Shown here piece after piece: positions 1 through 10,329 of a DNA stretch of 64,000 nucleotides. The notes below the pieces were generated by a model, which was given only the letters and a program-made list of their open reading frames with translations, ran no database searches and was not told where the DNA came from. The stretch's first letter is position 1. Every line of letters begins with the position of its first letter. The position numbers were made by a program, and so were the translations under genes. The stretch is from Dactylonectria macrodidyma (Eukaryota; Ascomycota; Sordariomycetes; Hypocreales; Nectriaceae), in the NCBI GenBank assembly GCA_020744425.1, contig JAGMUV010000006.1, positions 1,984,001 through 2,048,000 on the forward strand, in the 5' to 3' direction.

Positions 1-2724
1 GCCTTGGAAACGCAAGAGGGTGGATTTAAGTGCATGTGGTGTACGTATCCAATAATGCAAATAATGAGAGGTGAAGACGTAAAGCAGACGAAGGCGAGAT
101 CAGAAGGGAGAGAGCAGTCGAGAAGCGGGCTCTTGTTGCAGGTGACGATGGGATGGTTCCACGCCAGCAAGCCTTCGGGTCTGAGAGGGCCGGGGCCTTG
201 GGGGTTCACGTTCTTAGTATGGGTAAGTACCTACATACTCCGTACAGGCTTGTGAAATGATGACCTCCCTGCCTGGTGTCCCACGACAGCGCCCGCTCTG
301 CAGATCCATTGATGACCCGTACATTATCATGCCTTACCATCATGGACGACCAGTCGCTGTGCCCCGATAGTTCCAGTAGGAAGCATCCATACGATACCCG
401 AACAAATGAGGTGCGGGTACAACGGGAACGCTTAAGGTCCCATTCTAATGAGGGAAGCGCCCCTCATTGCCTTCAGCGAGTCGTAACGATAAGAGCCGGA
501 GTAAGCATTGGGTCCATCGCTTTTAGCCTCCATACGTGATCTCGCTGCATTTGCCAAGCACATGCGATCCTCGGTGATGCATCTTTGATGACAATGTTGT
601 TCGTCGAGGTCGGTCAGGTTGTGACCACAAGAGGTAACGGTGTGTACCCACTTCAACACAACCGCCATCATGTTAGATCCGCAAGACCCGAACCGAGGCC
701 AGCATCTTCTAGTCAACATCGCCAGATAAGTGCCTATCAGGTTGCCGATATCAATCCTCTAGCCCCGGGGATTCTTCTAGAAATCATGACTCCTCAGAAA
801 CTGTAACGCTCACACCAGTCGAGCTTGGTGGACGTGTCAAAGCTTCCAGGCAGAAATAGCTTCCCACCAATTGAACGAGGCCGGGATAGGATAGAGAAAT
901 GAACCGGCCTGCACAATCTGAGTTGCCAGTGCCTGTCTCATACTCATCTGTCGGTACTCTCCGTTTGTTTGTGTCCATATTTGGATCGAAGTCGGTCAAA
1001 TACAGCATGCCACTGCCATTGCCGCCACGCTACACTGCCCGGCAGAAGCAAGACATAACGTGGCAAGTCCCCATGACCCGGTTGTCCATGCAGCAAATAG
1101 TGAGCCGTGATGAAGGAAAAGGCTTAGACACGGCCCGCGCTTGGATTCCTAGCACGCTGAGCGTTTTCGATTGGTTCCATTATTCTTCGATTCGAACATT
1201 CAAATGACATTTCGAATCACCTAAGTTAGCACGTTAGTTCTGAAGTTAGATGCTTCCGAACAATAACTTAGGTCAGTCTGACGATTACTGTCAATCTACA
1301 GCCATCTCTTCCCCCTTCCACATATCGACGGAATCCTGCAAATCGCCGCGAACAGAATAGGTATGCATGGGTCATTAGAAGTCTTGGCTTTGATAGGGAC
1401 CTTGATCCCAATGACGGGGTACACATCGTGATCATTGAGAAATGACATTGTCTGAAAGTGGTCTCGAGCTATTGCAAGACAAGAATGGAGGAGGGCTCTA
1501 AAACATATGAGTCCAATACTTGGCGCTTAGGCTTCAGGGTAATTCGCAACTAGGACTTTGAACATACCTAGGCTTACCGTCCTAGCTTGACGTGACTGTG
1601 ACGGATGTAGACTGATGATATGGGGGCCTCCCCACCAAAGAGGGTCTAGTTGTAGGTAGGTGGGGTTCCTCACATTTACCCTGCCGCTATCGGTGACGCA
1701 ACAGGCGACATGCGATAACGGATTGGGTAAGACATCCAGAGTCAGTTGATCGCAGTGCTGAAAGGTCTTTTGATCAGCCGTTCTGCCCTGCTCAGTCATC
1801 CGGGCACTGGTCAGTGTCCGAGGTTGGTGTGTCGCATGGTCGGAGAGAAGTTCAAGCATTTCGACTCGACATGCGGATGAATGGGCACAGAGTTTTGAGA
1901 GAAAATGCTGACTTCATGTAGGTTTCATGGAGAGTGGCGCTGGAGGCTTCGGATGAGTGTTACGATGCTACAGTACCTTGACTTAGTGCTAGAACTTGGT
2001 ACCTCATGTAGGTATGGAAAGTTTGAGGTGCAGCATGTGCTGGTGACGCGAGATTGCGTGCATCAAAGCCAACACAGAGTACTTGGGGAGTATGTATCCA
2101 CCCCAACTTATGGTGCGTCAGGTTGTCCTAGAGATACATAATCCCAAGTCATCCTTGGCTCCAACAGTCGTCTTCCCCAGTGAGACCGCTGCCTGTGGCG
2201 CCTGAGTACTTCCGACCACCACTAGTCCTCGGCGCTGTGGGCCCTCCTAGGCTCTGGTGACCGCCTGTGGCAAGCCTCGACCACTGACGCTCAGTGGCCT
2301 TGAGCACTAAGCCAGGGTCTCCCAATGTCCCTGGGGGCAGATCTGCCTCTCTGCCTGAACTCAGTCAGTCAGCGACCCAGCATCCAGTGATAAGCCGAAG
2401 GCGCCTCATCCTGTCTGCCGGGCCACCTCATGACCCATTGGTAACCTTTGCATAACCAACTTTCCGTTTGCCATAATTTTTTTTCTCTTCTTTAAACATT
2501 CACCACTTGTCTCCAGCGTCTAACTTTCCGTCTGTCCCATCCGCCTCCCCACGATCCCCTCGACGACGTCCGACCAAACATCGTACACGACGCTTAGACA
2601 TCGAGAACTCGTCTTCCTTTCTGCCTGCTCATCCACGTCTTACGCCACATCCACAATCAACCATCGAGGTCAACGACGTCGCGTGTTTGGGTGCACGTGA
2701 GGTGGCTGGTGTTGAGAGCGCGCC
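1..2724. other. Intergenic region, no convincing gene
   Basis: No ORF here exceeds about 115 codons, and none has recognisable domains or a splice pattern joining it to others. Positions 236-246 carry TACTCCGTACA; its exact reverse complement occurs at 45941-45951, so this is a dispersed short motif. Positions 2160-2440 are GC-rich with repeated CTGTGG/CCTGTGGC words. A T/C-rich tract around 2478-2515 looks like a fungal core promoter or leader for the gene starting at 2725. Confidence 0.6.
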
Positions 2725-5096
2725 ATGTTTTCGGAGTGTTCGTTCAAAGAAACCGCCCTCTCCAGCTCTCTCCATGATGCTAACTGCCTGTAGATGCATC
2801 CAGATTCCTAGCACAGTCCCAGTCGAGGCTATCCAACTTTGGCCAACCCGATAACAACGACGCCCCTCCCCGGCAATCCGACTGGACATCGCGACCCTCT
2901 CGAACTCAGCGAGATGCCGGCCGAGGCGGCAACCCCAGCAGATCATTTCTATCTCGCGGATACGGTGGGAATCCCTATCAACAAACGGGCGGCGGCTCAC
3001 GGTTCGGTCAACTTGCCTTTGCCTCACGCATCTCCGCCGCACAAGATGCCCCGCTCTTCCAGAGCACACTTGACGAGTTTCGCGAAGACGATGATGAGGA
3101 AGAGCGAGAACGAGAGGCCGCAGACTTGTTCGCCCTGCAGAGGTCACGACGGGTAGCTGCTGCGAGCCGCTTGGCGGACAGCGTAGATTCAGATGCTCAT
3201 AGCCGGGGTTCGCTCGATGATAGCGTTGATCACCAAGACCACCCTTATCAAGATCGACGCTTGCGACGCGGTCTCAAAAGCAGCTGGAATGGGGCCCGGA
3301 GCTCACATCGCCCAGGCGTAGCAAACGATACCCTTGTGGAGGAGGCCGAGGACAGTCCCAGATCGAGTGCAGATGAGAACAGCGAGCGTGGAACCAACGG
3401 GAAGGGGAAAATGGTAGATGTTGGGCTTGAGTCGCAGGCGGATCCAGACGAGGATCCGCCTGCCTCTCTCTTGGGTGAAACCCCGACCGATACCAGCCCT
3501 CCCGCCTTCCAGCGGTTTAAGCGCGGCGACACGAGCGATTCGGAGCGAGCACCATTCATGGCAAGGAGGGAGTCTACCACGGAAACGGAAATGAGCGGGG
3601 TTCCACGGGACGACGGCTTAGATGAAGATGAACCTCTCCAAACAACGGTCAATTTCCCCGAAGGTGAACTCTTTCGACATGACCCGTTCTTTGCCTGGAT
3701 CTTCCTTATCAGTCTCGCGGGCATGTTGTCAACGTTTTTCCTCGTCTGGCTACATACCGCACCGCGAAAGAGCCCTGTTGGCGATACCATTTATACCGTA
3801 CTACAAAAGTCATTTCACATGCTAGCGGTGGATACAGTGGTGGCAGTCATGGTTTCTTTCGTTTGGCTTGCCGCCCTCAGGTCTTTTGTCCGACCTCTCG
3901 TTAGCGTCATTCTCATCGCAGTACCTGCCATCTTGTTTTCTTTCTCCATTTACGCCTTCGTCTCGTCCTTTAAGGGTCGAACACATCGGACGAGTTTCCA
4001 AGATAACGTTATGCGTTGGACTGCCATCATCCCTGCCGCCGCATGTATACTCTGGATATGGTTAGTGGTGAGGGGGCGTCGGGCAATTCAGCAAGCAATT
4101 GAGATTCTGCAGTTTTCTGGCAAGATTTTGGCTCAGAACTCAGCACTGATGTTGGTGGGCTTTGGCTGCCTGGCATTGATTGTCGTCTGGACCTGGGCCT
4201 GGCTTGTCATGTTCACGCGCGTGTTCATGGGAGGCTACTTCTCCAAGTCGCTCGTGCGGTTTGTGATCCGCTTCTCGAGTTGGTGGCTCGGAGCAGCCTT
4301 CATTTTTCTTTATATGTGGACTGTTTCGGTCATCAACGCTGTCCATCGCGGGACGACGGCAGCGACTGTGTCTCAGTGGTACTTTCATCGGAACGCGGGC
4401 CCGCCAACACCTTCACGAGAAGTTGTCTCAGCCGCGCTGAATCACGCTGTGACGACCATCTTTGGCAGCATATGCGAGTCGACGCTGATGGCCCTGCTTA
4501 TCCGAGCGCCGTTGATATTTCTGCCGAGGAGAATGGGTGCCGCGATTACAAATATCGCATCGTTCTGGATTCCCACGCCGGTAGTGGCCCTGATGAACCC
4601 GTTGACCATCACATACTCTGCCATCCATTCGCAAAACCTGGCAACCTCAGCCCGAGGACTAGACCAGATGGAACTTGTCTCCCCTAACATTCCGACGACA
4701 ACTCTGACTCCACGGGCATTGCGTCTTCGGGGGCAACCAAACGGGCTTCTTCCATATCGGTTGGCGAAGCTGCTTTTAGTGGCTACCCGGCTGATCCTAG
4801 CTACCGGCCTCGGTTTTGCCGGATGGGTTATCACAGCGAAGCAGCTGCGCATTCAGCTTCCAGAAGGCGCGGGAGTGAGAGGTTCGGCATACGCCTATGT
4901 AGTTGGCATGATGGCGAGTTTCATTGGTTACTCCGTGATGGGCGCTATGGAAGGTATTCTAAGCGGCATTGTGGATGCGGTACTCATCTGCTACGGTAGT
5001 GAACGACGCATGGAGAGAGGGCATGGACGATTTTGTCTCGAGGCGGCATATCTATTCGGGGAACGGAGAGCGGGGGAAGAGCGGGATTACGCATAG
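2725..5096 (+). CDS. PNS1: Choline transporter-like (CTL/Pns1 family) membrane protein
   Basis: This is a multi-pass membrane protein of the choline-transporter-like (SLC44/Pns1) family. Its substrate in fungi is not settled. I read exons 2725-2737 and 2794-5096, giving 771 aa. The first exon encodes only MFSE plus one base. The intron starts GTTCGT, has a CTAAC branch site near 2780 and ends TGTAG, and joins in frame to YASRFLAQSQSRLSNFG, the N-terminal style I recall for fungal family members. Residues 1 to about 300 are hydrophilic with acidic runs. From about residue 303 there are roughly ten hydrophobic segments with the family-like stretch ending in SYSVMGAMEGILSGIVDAV. An unspliced model would start at 3126 and lose about 115 residues. 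Family assignment is strong; transport function is inferred from family. Confidence 0.9.
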
Positions 5097-5921
5097 CCTG
5101 AGGATTTATATGTTCTTAACCTGGCGCTTTCATTTTTTTAAGTCTTTTTTAGGATACCTTGTAGGGATAGAGTGGATTGTTCAACTAAATCCAAATCGAG
5201 CCGAACACCAACGAATTAACCTTTACTCTACCCTGTGTGCCTGCTATCATGGGATGACTAGTGTGGTGCGCCAAGACAAAAGGGCGCGCAAGAATGTCAT
5301 GTCAATCTATTAAGAGAGGTGCAAGTCAACTTTGAGCACATCGAATTGTCTCACATGGTAGTGCAATGGAACGGAGGACGTCCGCCCTTTGTTTGACATG
5401 CTTGAATCACAGGTATTTACGCTAGCTGATTGGTTTGCCTGAGTCATTATTTGACTCAACACCACAAGTTCGCGATCGTCCGCATGGGGTTCCTCCAATT
5501 TCTTCCGATAGTCAGGTTGTATCTCTATCTAAACTCGGTTATCTTGATTATTTTGTTGTTCTAGCTCCGTTATGTGTCATATAGCCGGCGTACCACGCGC
5601 TGGTCTACTTTAGAGGCATAGCTCCAACCAAGCCCCCTAGGAACCTGAGAGGGGTTAGGGCCGCGTGGATGTGACTCTTTTGGTTAATAAAATCAATCAA
5701 TATATATTCCCGCTTGACTCATCTCCCTCTTTGGATGCAAAGCATTGGCTCTTAGTCGATTCCTGCTGCTGCCCATGCTTGTCAACCAGGTGTGGTGTCG
5801 TACTCCGCGTTGGGCCCTTCACAGTCTGGGCAGCACTGATACGGCTCTCAAATTACCAACCTCTCATTCTCTAAGAACCTTTTCTTTCCAACCCAATCAC
5901 AAGTCTCGTATATCCTCCGCC
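5097..5921. other. Intergenic region and leader of the arginase-like gene
   Basis: Nothing coding is supported. The ORF containing the downstream gene is open from 5745, but the stretch before 5922 is leader-like (CT-rich, with a GCCATGACT start context at 5922), so I do not count it as protein. The segment just after 5096 probably holds the 3' end of the upstream transcript. Confidence 0.55.
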
Positions 5922-6842
5922 ATGACTCCTGCAAAGTCTATTACCGTCATCTCGTCGCCGTACCACGTTGGCGTCAAGGACGTGGCTGTCGGCGCAGGCC
6001 CAACAACATTGATCAGGGCTGGTCTCATCACTACCTTGGCAAGTCAAGGATTTGACGTTGAAGTCGTCGAGCTTGAGCCCGTGGATGAGTACGAAGGCGA
6101 GATTGGGCGTCTCTTTGAGCTGCTGCGACGCACCTCTATCACTGTCAGTCGGGCAGTCGACGCTGGCTCATTTCCCATTGTTCTCTCCGGGAACTGTTCT
6201 ACTGCAGTTGGCGTGGCTGCTGGCCTTTCGGGCTCGAATCAGTTTCTCCACCAGAAGGTGAAGCCGAGTTGTGTGTGGTTTGATGCTCACGACGACTACA
6301 ACACCCCTGACGTCTTGAGCAGTGGCTACCTCGACTCCATGCCGGTGGCCATGTTGGAGGGAGCCGGATGGAAGACTCTCTTGTCCAGTATTCCTAACTT
6401 CCAGCCTATGGACCTTAAGAAGAGTTTTGTCCACGTTGGTATGCGTGACGTAACGGAGCTGGAACGCTCGCGAGTCATCAATGCCGGATTCTCCGTCATT
6501 TGGGGAGACCCGACGCGCAAGGTCAACTTCGAATCCGAGCTCGATAACGCCTTGGAAGAGCAACAACTTGGTCCGACAATGGTCCACGTCGACCTCGACT
6601 GCCTCGATACCTCGGTTGGACTGGTGAACAAGTTCTCTGCTCCCGGCGGCCTGCTGGAAGCTGATCTTGTCAGATGCCTGAAGATGATTTCTCACAAGGC
6701 ACGCCCAGCGTCGCTGACTCTCGCATCATACGATCCGTCCTTTGACAAAGGTGGCGATATACCACCTGTGGCGATTAGAGCAGTGGCGGAGTTTGTTCAA
6801 AACTTGGTTTCTCAGGGAGTTCTCTCAAGCAGCACGGATTAG
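5922..6842 (+). CDS. Arginase/agmatinase-fold (ureohydrolase superfamily) protein
   Basis: A single-exon, 306-aa protein of usual ureohydrolase length. Visible superfamily motifs are WFDAHDDYNTP (119-129), supplying the DAHxD metal ligands; HVDLDCLDT (222-230), the DxDxxD block; and a closing SYDPSFDKGG segment (269-278). The first motif, normally GGDHS with a metal-binding His, reads SGNCS (89-93), so Asp and His are replaced by Asn91 and Cys92. The substrate-loop His of the canonical motif is also absent (SGYLDSMPV, 134-142). It may therefore bind one metal differently, use another substrate, or be non-hydrolytic. I recall GNC-type arginase-like proteins in bacteria and fungi, so this may be a distinct subfamily rather than decay. 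Upstream in-frame codons from 5745 look like leader, so I start at 5922. No urea-cycle neighbour is present. Confidence 0.88.
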   Translation: MTPAKSITVISSPYHVGVKDVAVGAGPTTLIRAGLITTLASQGFDVEVVELEPVDEYEGEIGRLFELLRRTSITVSRAVDAGSFPIVLSGNCSTAVGVAAGLSGSNQFLHQKVKPSCVWFDAHDDYNTPDVLSSGYLDSMPVAMLEGAGWKTLLSSIPNFQPMDLKKSFVHVGMRDVTELERSRVINAGFSVIWGDPTRKVNFESELDNALEEQQLGPTMVHVDLDCLDTSVGLVNKFSAPGGLLEADLVRCLKMISHKARPASLTLASYDPSFDKGGDIPPVAIRAVAEFVQNLVSQGVLSSSTD

Positions 6843-7366
6843 TCTCCAAACACAGCTTAGGGCTAGTTGTTGACTTACTTCAGTTCATGCTCTTATCTTT
6901 ACGAGTGACAGTATAACTCCTCCTAAAAACGAAGGGATAACACAAGAAATTCAACGGCTATCACAAAAACAAGATCAAATTGGTTTTTTTATTACCTTCA
7001 ACTTCCGTAACATACAATCTGATTAATAGATATGAAATCTGTTACACGCGTGGCTCATCTAAACACCACAGCGAGACTAGCGGAGTGATTTCCACCAAAT
7101 GAGTCGGTGCGGTTTAACAAAAGCTCATGAGATGGACAACAACAAGTTCAATGGGAAGATTGTTTGTCAACTAGCCCTGACGGAGGCCAAATTCCTGGTT
7201 CCTGCATCTAGTTCACGGTTCCAAGTGTCAGATGTACCAAGCCCGCAACTCAGATGCCGAAAAGAAAATGTCCTCATCATTCTCCCAAGCCCTTGTTCCT
7301 AAATTCAGAAGCAGAAGAGAGCAAAGCTTTGAAAAGACCGAATTAAAGCTGCCAGACTAAATTCTT
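6843..7366. other. Intergenic region between convergent genes
   Basis: No supported gene. An A/T-rich tract around 6960-7030 is suitable for 3' ends of both the arginase-like gene (+) and the repeat-protein gene (-). Confidence 0.55.
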
Positions 7367-8686
7367 TCAAGCACTAGCCCAGATCCAAGTCGTGATTGGG
7401 ATCGCGGCTCGCATGGGAGGCATCACAAGCAAGGGTGCCTGGAGCGTAATAGGAGCTGGAGCAACCGGGGGAGGCGCAAGGATAGTCGGGGCCGGGTTGA
7501 CCTCAGGAGGAGGTGCAATCGGGGGGGCCGGCTCAATGATTGGGGCTGGCTCGATAGTTGGAATTGATTCGACACCTGGAACCCAAGACCCCGTCGGACC
7601 CCACGACTCTGTGGGTACCCATGAGTCCCTCGGAGCTTGAACAGCTCTTCCAGCTTGTGCCCCATCAAGAGCCTTGCTCTCCTTCAGAGCTTGAGCCTTA
7701 GCCTTCCTGAGAGCCTCTGCCTCCTTAAGAGCCCGAAGTTCCTTCATGGCCTGAGCCTGAGCCTGAGCTTGAGCCTGAGCCTCTCTCAGGGCTTGCGCCT
7801 GTGCGTCCTTCAAGGCTTGTGCTTCTCTCCGAGCTTGAGCCTCCTCCAACGCTTGAGCTTCCTTTAAAGCCCGAGCTTCCTTCAGAGCCTGGGCTTGAGT
7901 ATCCTTCAAGACTTGTGCTTCTCTCAAAGCCTGAGCTTCCTTTGTAGCCTGAGATTGAGCTTCCTTTAGCGCCTGAGCCTTTTTCAGCGCTTGTGCTTCT
8001 TTCTGGGCCTGTGCTTCCTTTCGAGCCTGTGCTTCATTCAGTGCTCGAGCCTCTTTCAAGGCTTGCGCTTCTCTCCGGGCTTGAGCCTCTTTTAATGCCT
8101 GGGCTTCCTTCAGGGTTTGTGCCTCCTTTAAATCCTGGGCTTCTTTCAGAGCCTGGGATTCCTTGAGCGCTTCTGCCTCTTTCAATGCTTGGGCTCCCTT
8201 GAAAGCTCGAGCTTCCTTCAGAGCCCGATCATTCTTCTGAGCCCGCGCATTTCCCGGATCCAAGAGGTCTTCCTCCACAAACCAGGACTCCTCTGTCCAC
8301 GAACGTTTCGGGGCCTCATCAGGCTGCCCTTTTCCCTTGGCCTTTCCTGTTGATGGCTTGCGTTTGGCGGTCGAGTCGTTCGTCGAGCTCCGTTTAAGCG
8401 GCCACTTGCCTGTGGGATCGGGCTCTGGGGGTGCCTTGGGAAGAATTTCAGGTCTCTTGTCTGAGTCGAAGCTGAAACCTTTTGTCAATTGCGCTCTCCT
8501 GCTAGACGAAGGGAGAGACATGGAATCTCTTTCGTCTGCCGGAGAGGCGAAGGAGTCATTGTCGTCAAAGGTGTGAATGGACGATGGGTTGGTCGACGTC
8601 GTTGACTTGTTCGATTTCGAGCCAGTGCGGCTGAGACCCCGGCGCAGGCTCTTCGTCAACCTCTTCAATTTGTTATCAGCTTGCAT
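7367..8686 (-). CDS. Low-complexity protein with a KEAQAL-type hexapeptide repeat
   Basis: One uninterrupted reading frame of 439 aa, starting at MQADNKLKRLTKSLRRGLSR. In-frame codons upstream to 8884 look like leader. Three parts are visible. First, a basic, Ser-rich N-terminus (about 1-150). Second, a roughly 200-residue Ala/Glu/Lys/Gln-rich region (about 7640-8230) made of about 30 imperfect six-residue units of the type KEAQAL, encoded by a degenerate 18-bp repeat. Third, a Pro/Ile-rich tail with W-x-P-T/G-x-S-W repeats. The repeat should be strongly helical. Six is not the classical coiled-coil period, so it may be a long single helix or LEA-like stress protein. Function unknown. The frame is kept through the repeats despite length irregularities (QSQATKEAQ, QAQAQAQA), which argues for coding selection. 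Confidence 0.72.
   Translation of the reverse strand: MQADNKLKRLTKSLRRGLSRTGSKSNKSTTSTNPSSIHTFDDNDSFASPADERDSMSLPSSSRRAQLTKGFSFDSDKRPEILPKAPPEPDPTGKWPLKRSSTNDSTAKRKPSTGKAKGKGQPDEAPKRSWTEESWFVEEDLLDPGNARAQKNDRALKEARAFKGAQALKEAEALKESQALKEAQDLKEAQTLKEAQALKEAQARREAQALKEARALNEAQARKEAQAQKEAQALKKAQALKEAQSQATKEAQALREAQVLKDTQAQALKEARALKEAQALEEAQARREAQALKDAQAQALREAQAQAQAQAQAMKELRALKEAEALRKAKAQALKESKALDGAQAGRAVQAPRDSWVPTESWGPTGSWVPGVESIPTIEPAPIIEPAPPIAPPPEVNPAPTILAPPPVAPAPITLQAPLLVMPPMRAAIPITTWIWASA
7640..8230 (-). repeat. Degenerate 18-bp coding repeat (KEAQAL hexads)
   Basis: On the minus strand the codons cycle through AAG-GAA-GCT-CAA-GCT-CTC-like units about 30 times with many synonymous and some replacement differences (EAQ/EAR/DTQ/ESQ, ALK/ARR/AQK). 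Some units are extended by Gln-Ala pairs. Frame is never lost. The pattern suggests old tandem expansion followed by point change, rather than a fresh slippage array. Confidence 0.75.
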
Positions 8687-10329
8687 CGTGACAGATTTGC
8701 TCGGATTCGAGGAGCGTGGGAACGGTTTCGACCCGAGAGATAGGTGGGTATTCGGTAAGAATCGGGAGGACAGGGTTCTGGTAGTGGTAGTTGCTGGGCG
8801 AGTTGCTTTGAAGGTGAGCGTAGTTACTGCGAGCTGTTTTCTGAATATTTGAGAGCCGTCGAAGGGAAGCGGTTGAAAAACCAATTAGGCAACGAGAGTG
8901 AGTGGATGAATCTTGACGGAAATGAGACCACCCAGCAGAGCAGAAAACTCACCATGATCTATTTATACGTGCCAGGCCTGTCTCCAGGAAGCATCTCACT
9001 AAATCACTAGTACATGCAGGCCATCGGGTACGGGGAAATCGGCCGTGGAGCCTCCCCCGCGGGATCTGGGAACATCCATGTCGAGGTTTGCCAGCGCACT
9101 TTGCAGCAGCCAAGACACGGCACATGCAATAAATAGTGCAGGGGGATAGCACAACTCGATATTATACCGGCATTGACGTACAGTGCAATTATGGGCCAGG
9201 TCACTTATGTACAGCATTGATACGCTGCACTGAAATGCGTGACTTGATAATAGAGACGGAAAAGGATACCCAACGTCGAGTATAAAGCCAGCCCCTGTCA
9301 ACAAATGCCGGCCACGTTTCTATGTCCAGGTTTGAGCAGGGCTTCTTCATTCCTTGCCCCTACTACACTATCCCCAGACAATACCAAAGCAAACCCCACT
9401 GCTACTTGCTCTTTGGATCGTCCAGCTCCCTTAAAGCCGGCTGGACTCGGAGCTTGAAGTCTGACCACCTAACTGAGAAGTGGGCATCGGAGCCACCCGG
9501 TTCGACGCGGCATTGCCTCGCGACTTGTCCGGGTTACTTCTCGCTACCAGATCCAACAGCTGTGGACTTGACGAAATCTTTTCCCATTGGCTGCCTGATT
9601 CAAGTTGACGTGATCCTTGGAACATTGTGAAACGGAGGTAAATGCTCATTCCTCAGCCCACGAGAATAGCCGCATCCAGAGTTACCCACCGGCTCCACAT
9701 AGCATGCTTGCTTTTATCTCAGCTGAAAGGAAACTTGCCTCTCTTTCCCGGTCATGGGTCCTCCTTCACTGGTGTAAACAAAGACAGGCTAATTAGGTGC
9801 CTTGCAATAATGGCAGTTACCATCATGGATACAGGGATATTTGCTACCCTTGGAGGGTGCTGGCTGGTATAGACAACGCCCTCCGCCCTGTCGTAAAACT
9901 TCCCTGCCCTTGTCCTACCAGCTCTTTGAACCGACTGCTCTATCTCATCCCTCTGAATATTCATCTCGAAATCCAACTCCCAGTACGGGTTCATGTCCGT
10001 CGTATTCGGAAAACCAGCTACCATTTTCAAGGAGCTCGATTTCTTCAACTTTGCGTACGACCCACTACCCCAATCGCGATGGGTCAAAACCGCTAAGAAG
10101 GGAAAAAGAAGGATCGCAGCTCGCTGGCTCTGTCTCGTTAGGTTAACAGGCATGATGTGCTCCTGAAGGTCTGATCCAAACTTAGTAATGATAATGCCCT
10201 CATTCGCATATCAAGGGATAGGAGGCAGCACCGTGATGGACAGCTGTGTATAAATTCCCCCCAATACCCGCCGATTCTTCTTACTCGCCATCTTCCACCC
10301 TTCACCCTCCACAACCACTTTGGACCTCC
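8687..10329. other. Intergenic region, at most one small ORF
   Basis: 8687-8890 is the leader of the repeat-protein gene. From 8900 to 9750 I see only short overlapping ORFs on both strands without consistent features. The one open frame with any protein-like character (9752-10153, minus) is listed separately. Confidence 0.5.
9752..10153 (-). CDS. Possible small unknown protein (133 aa)
   Basis: An open frame of 133 codons. It begins with a short basic stretch and a hydrophobic run (AAILLFPFLAVL), then a charged middle with DFEMNIQRDEIEQSVQRAGR and KFYDRAEGVV. It ends with a second hydrophobic patch. I recognise no family. It lies divergently from the decayed gene that starts at 10330, so it could belong to the same decayed neighbourhood. 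Support is weak: only length and a mild signal-peptide or membrane look. Confidence 0.2.
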   Translation of the reverse strand: MPVNLTRQSQRAAILLFPFLAVLTHRDWGSGSYAKLKKSSSLKMVAGFPNTTDMNPYWELDFEMNIQRDEIEQSVQRAGRTRAGKFYDRAEGVVYTSQHPPRVANIPVSMMVTAIIARHLISLSLFTPVKEDP

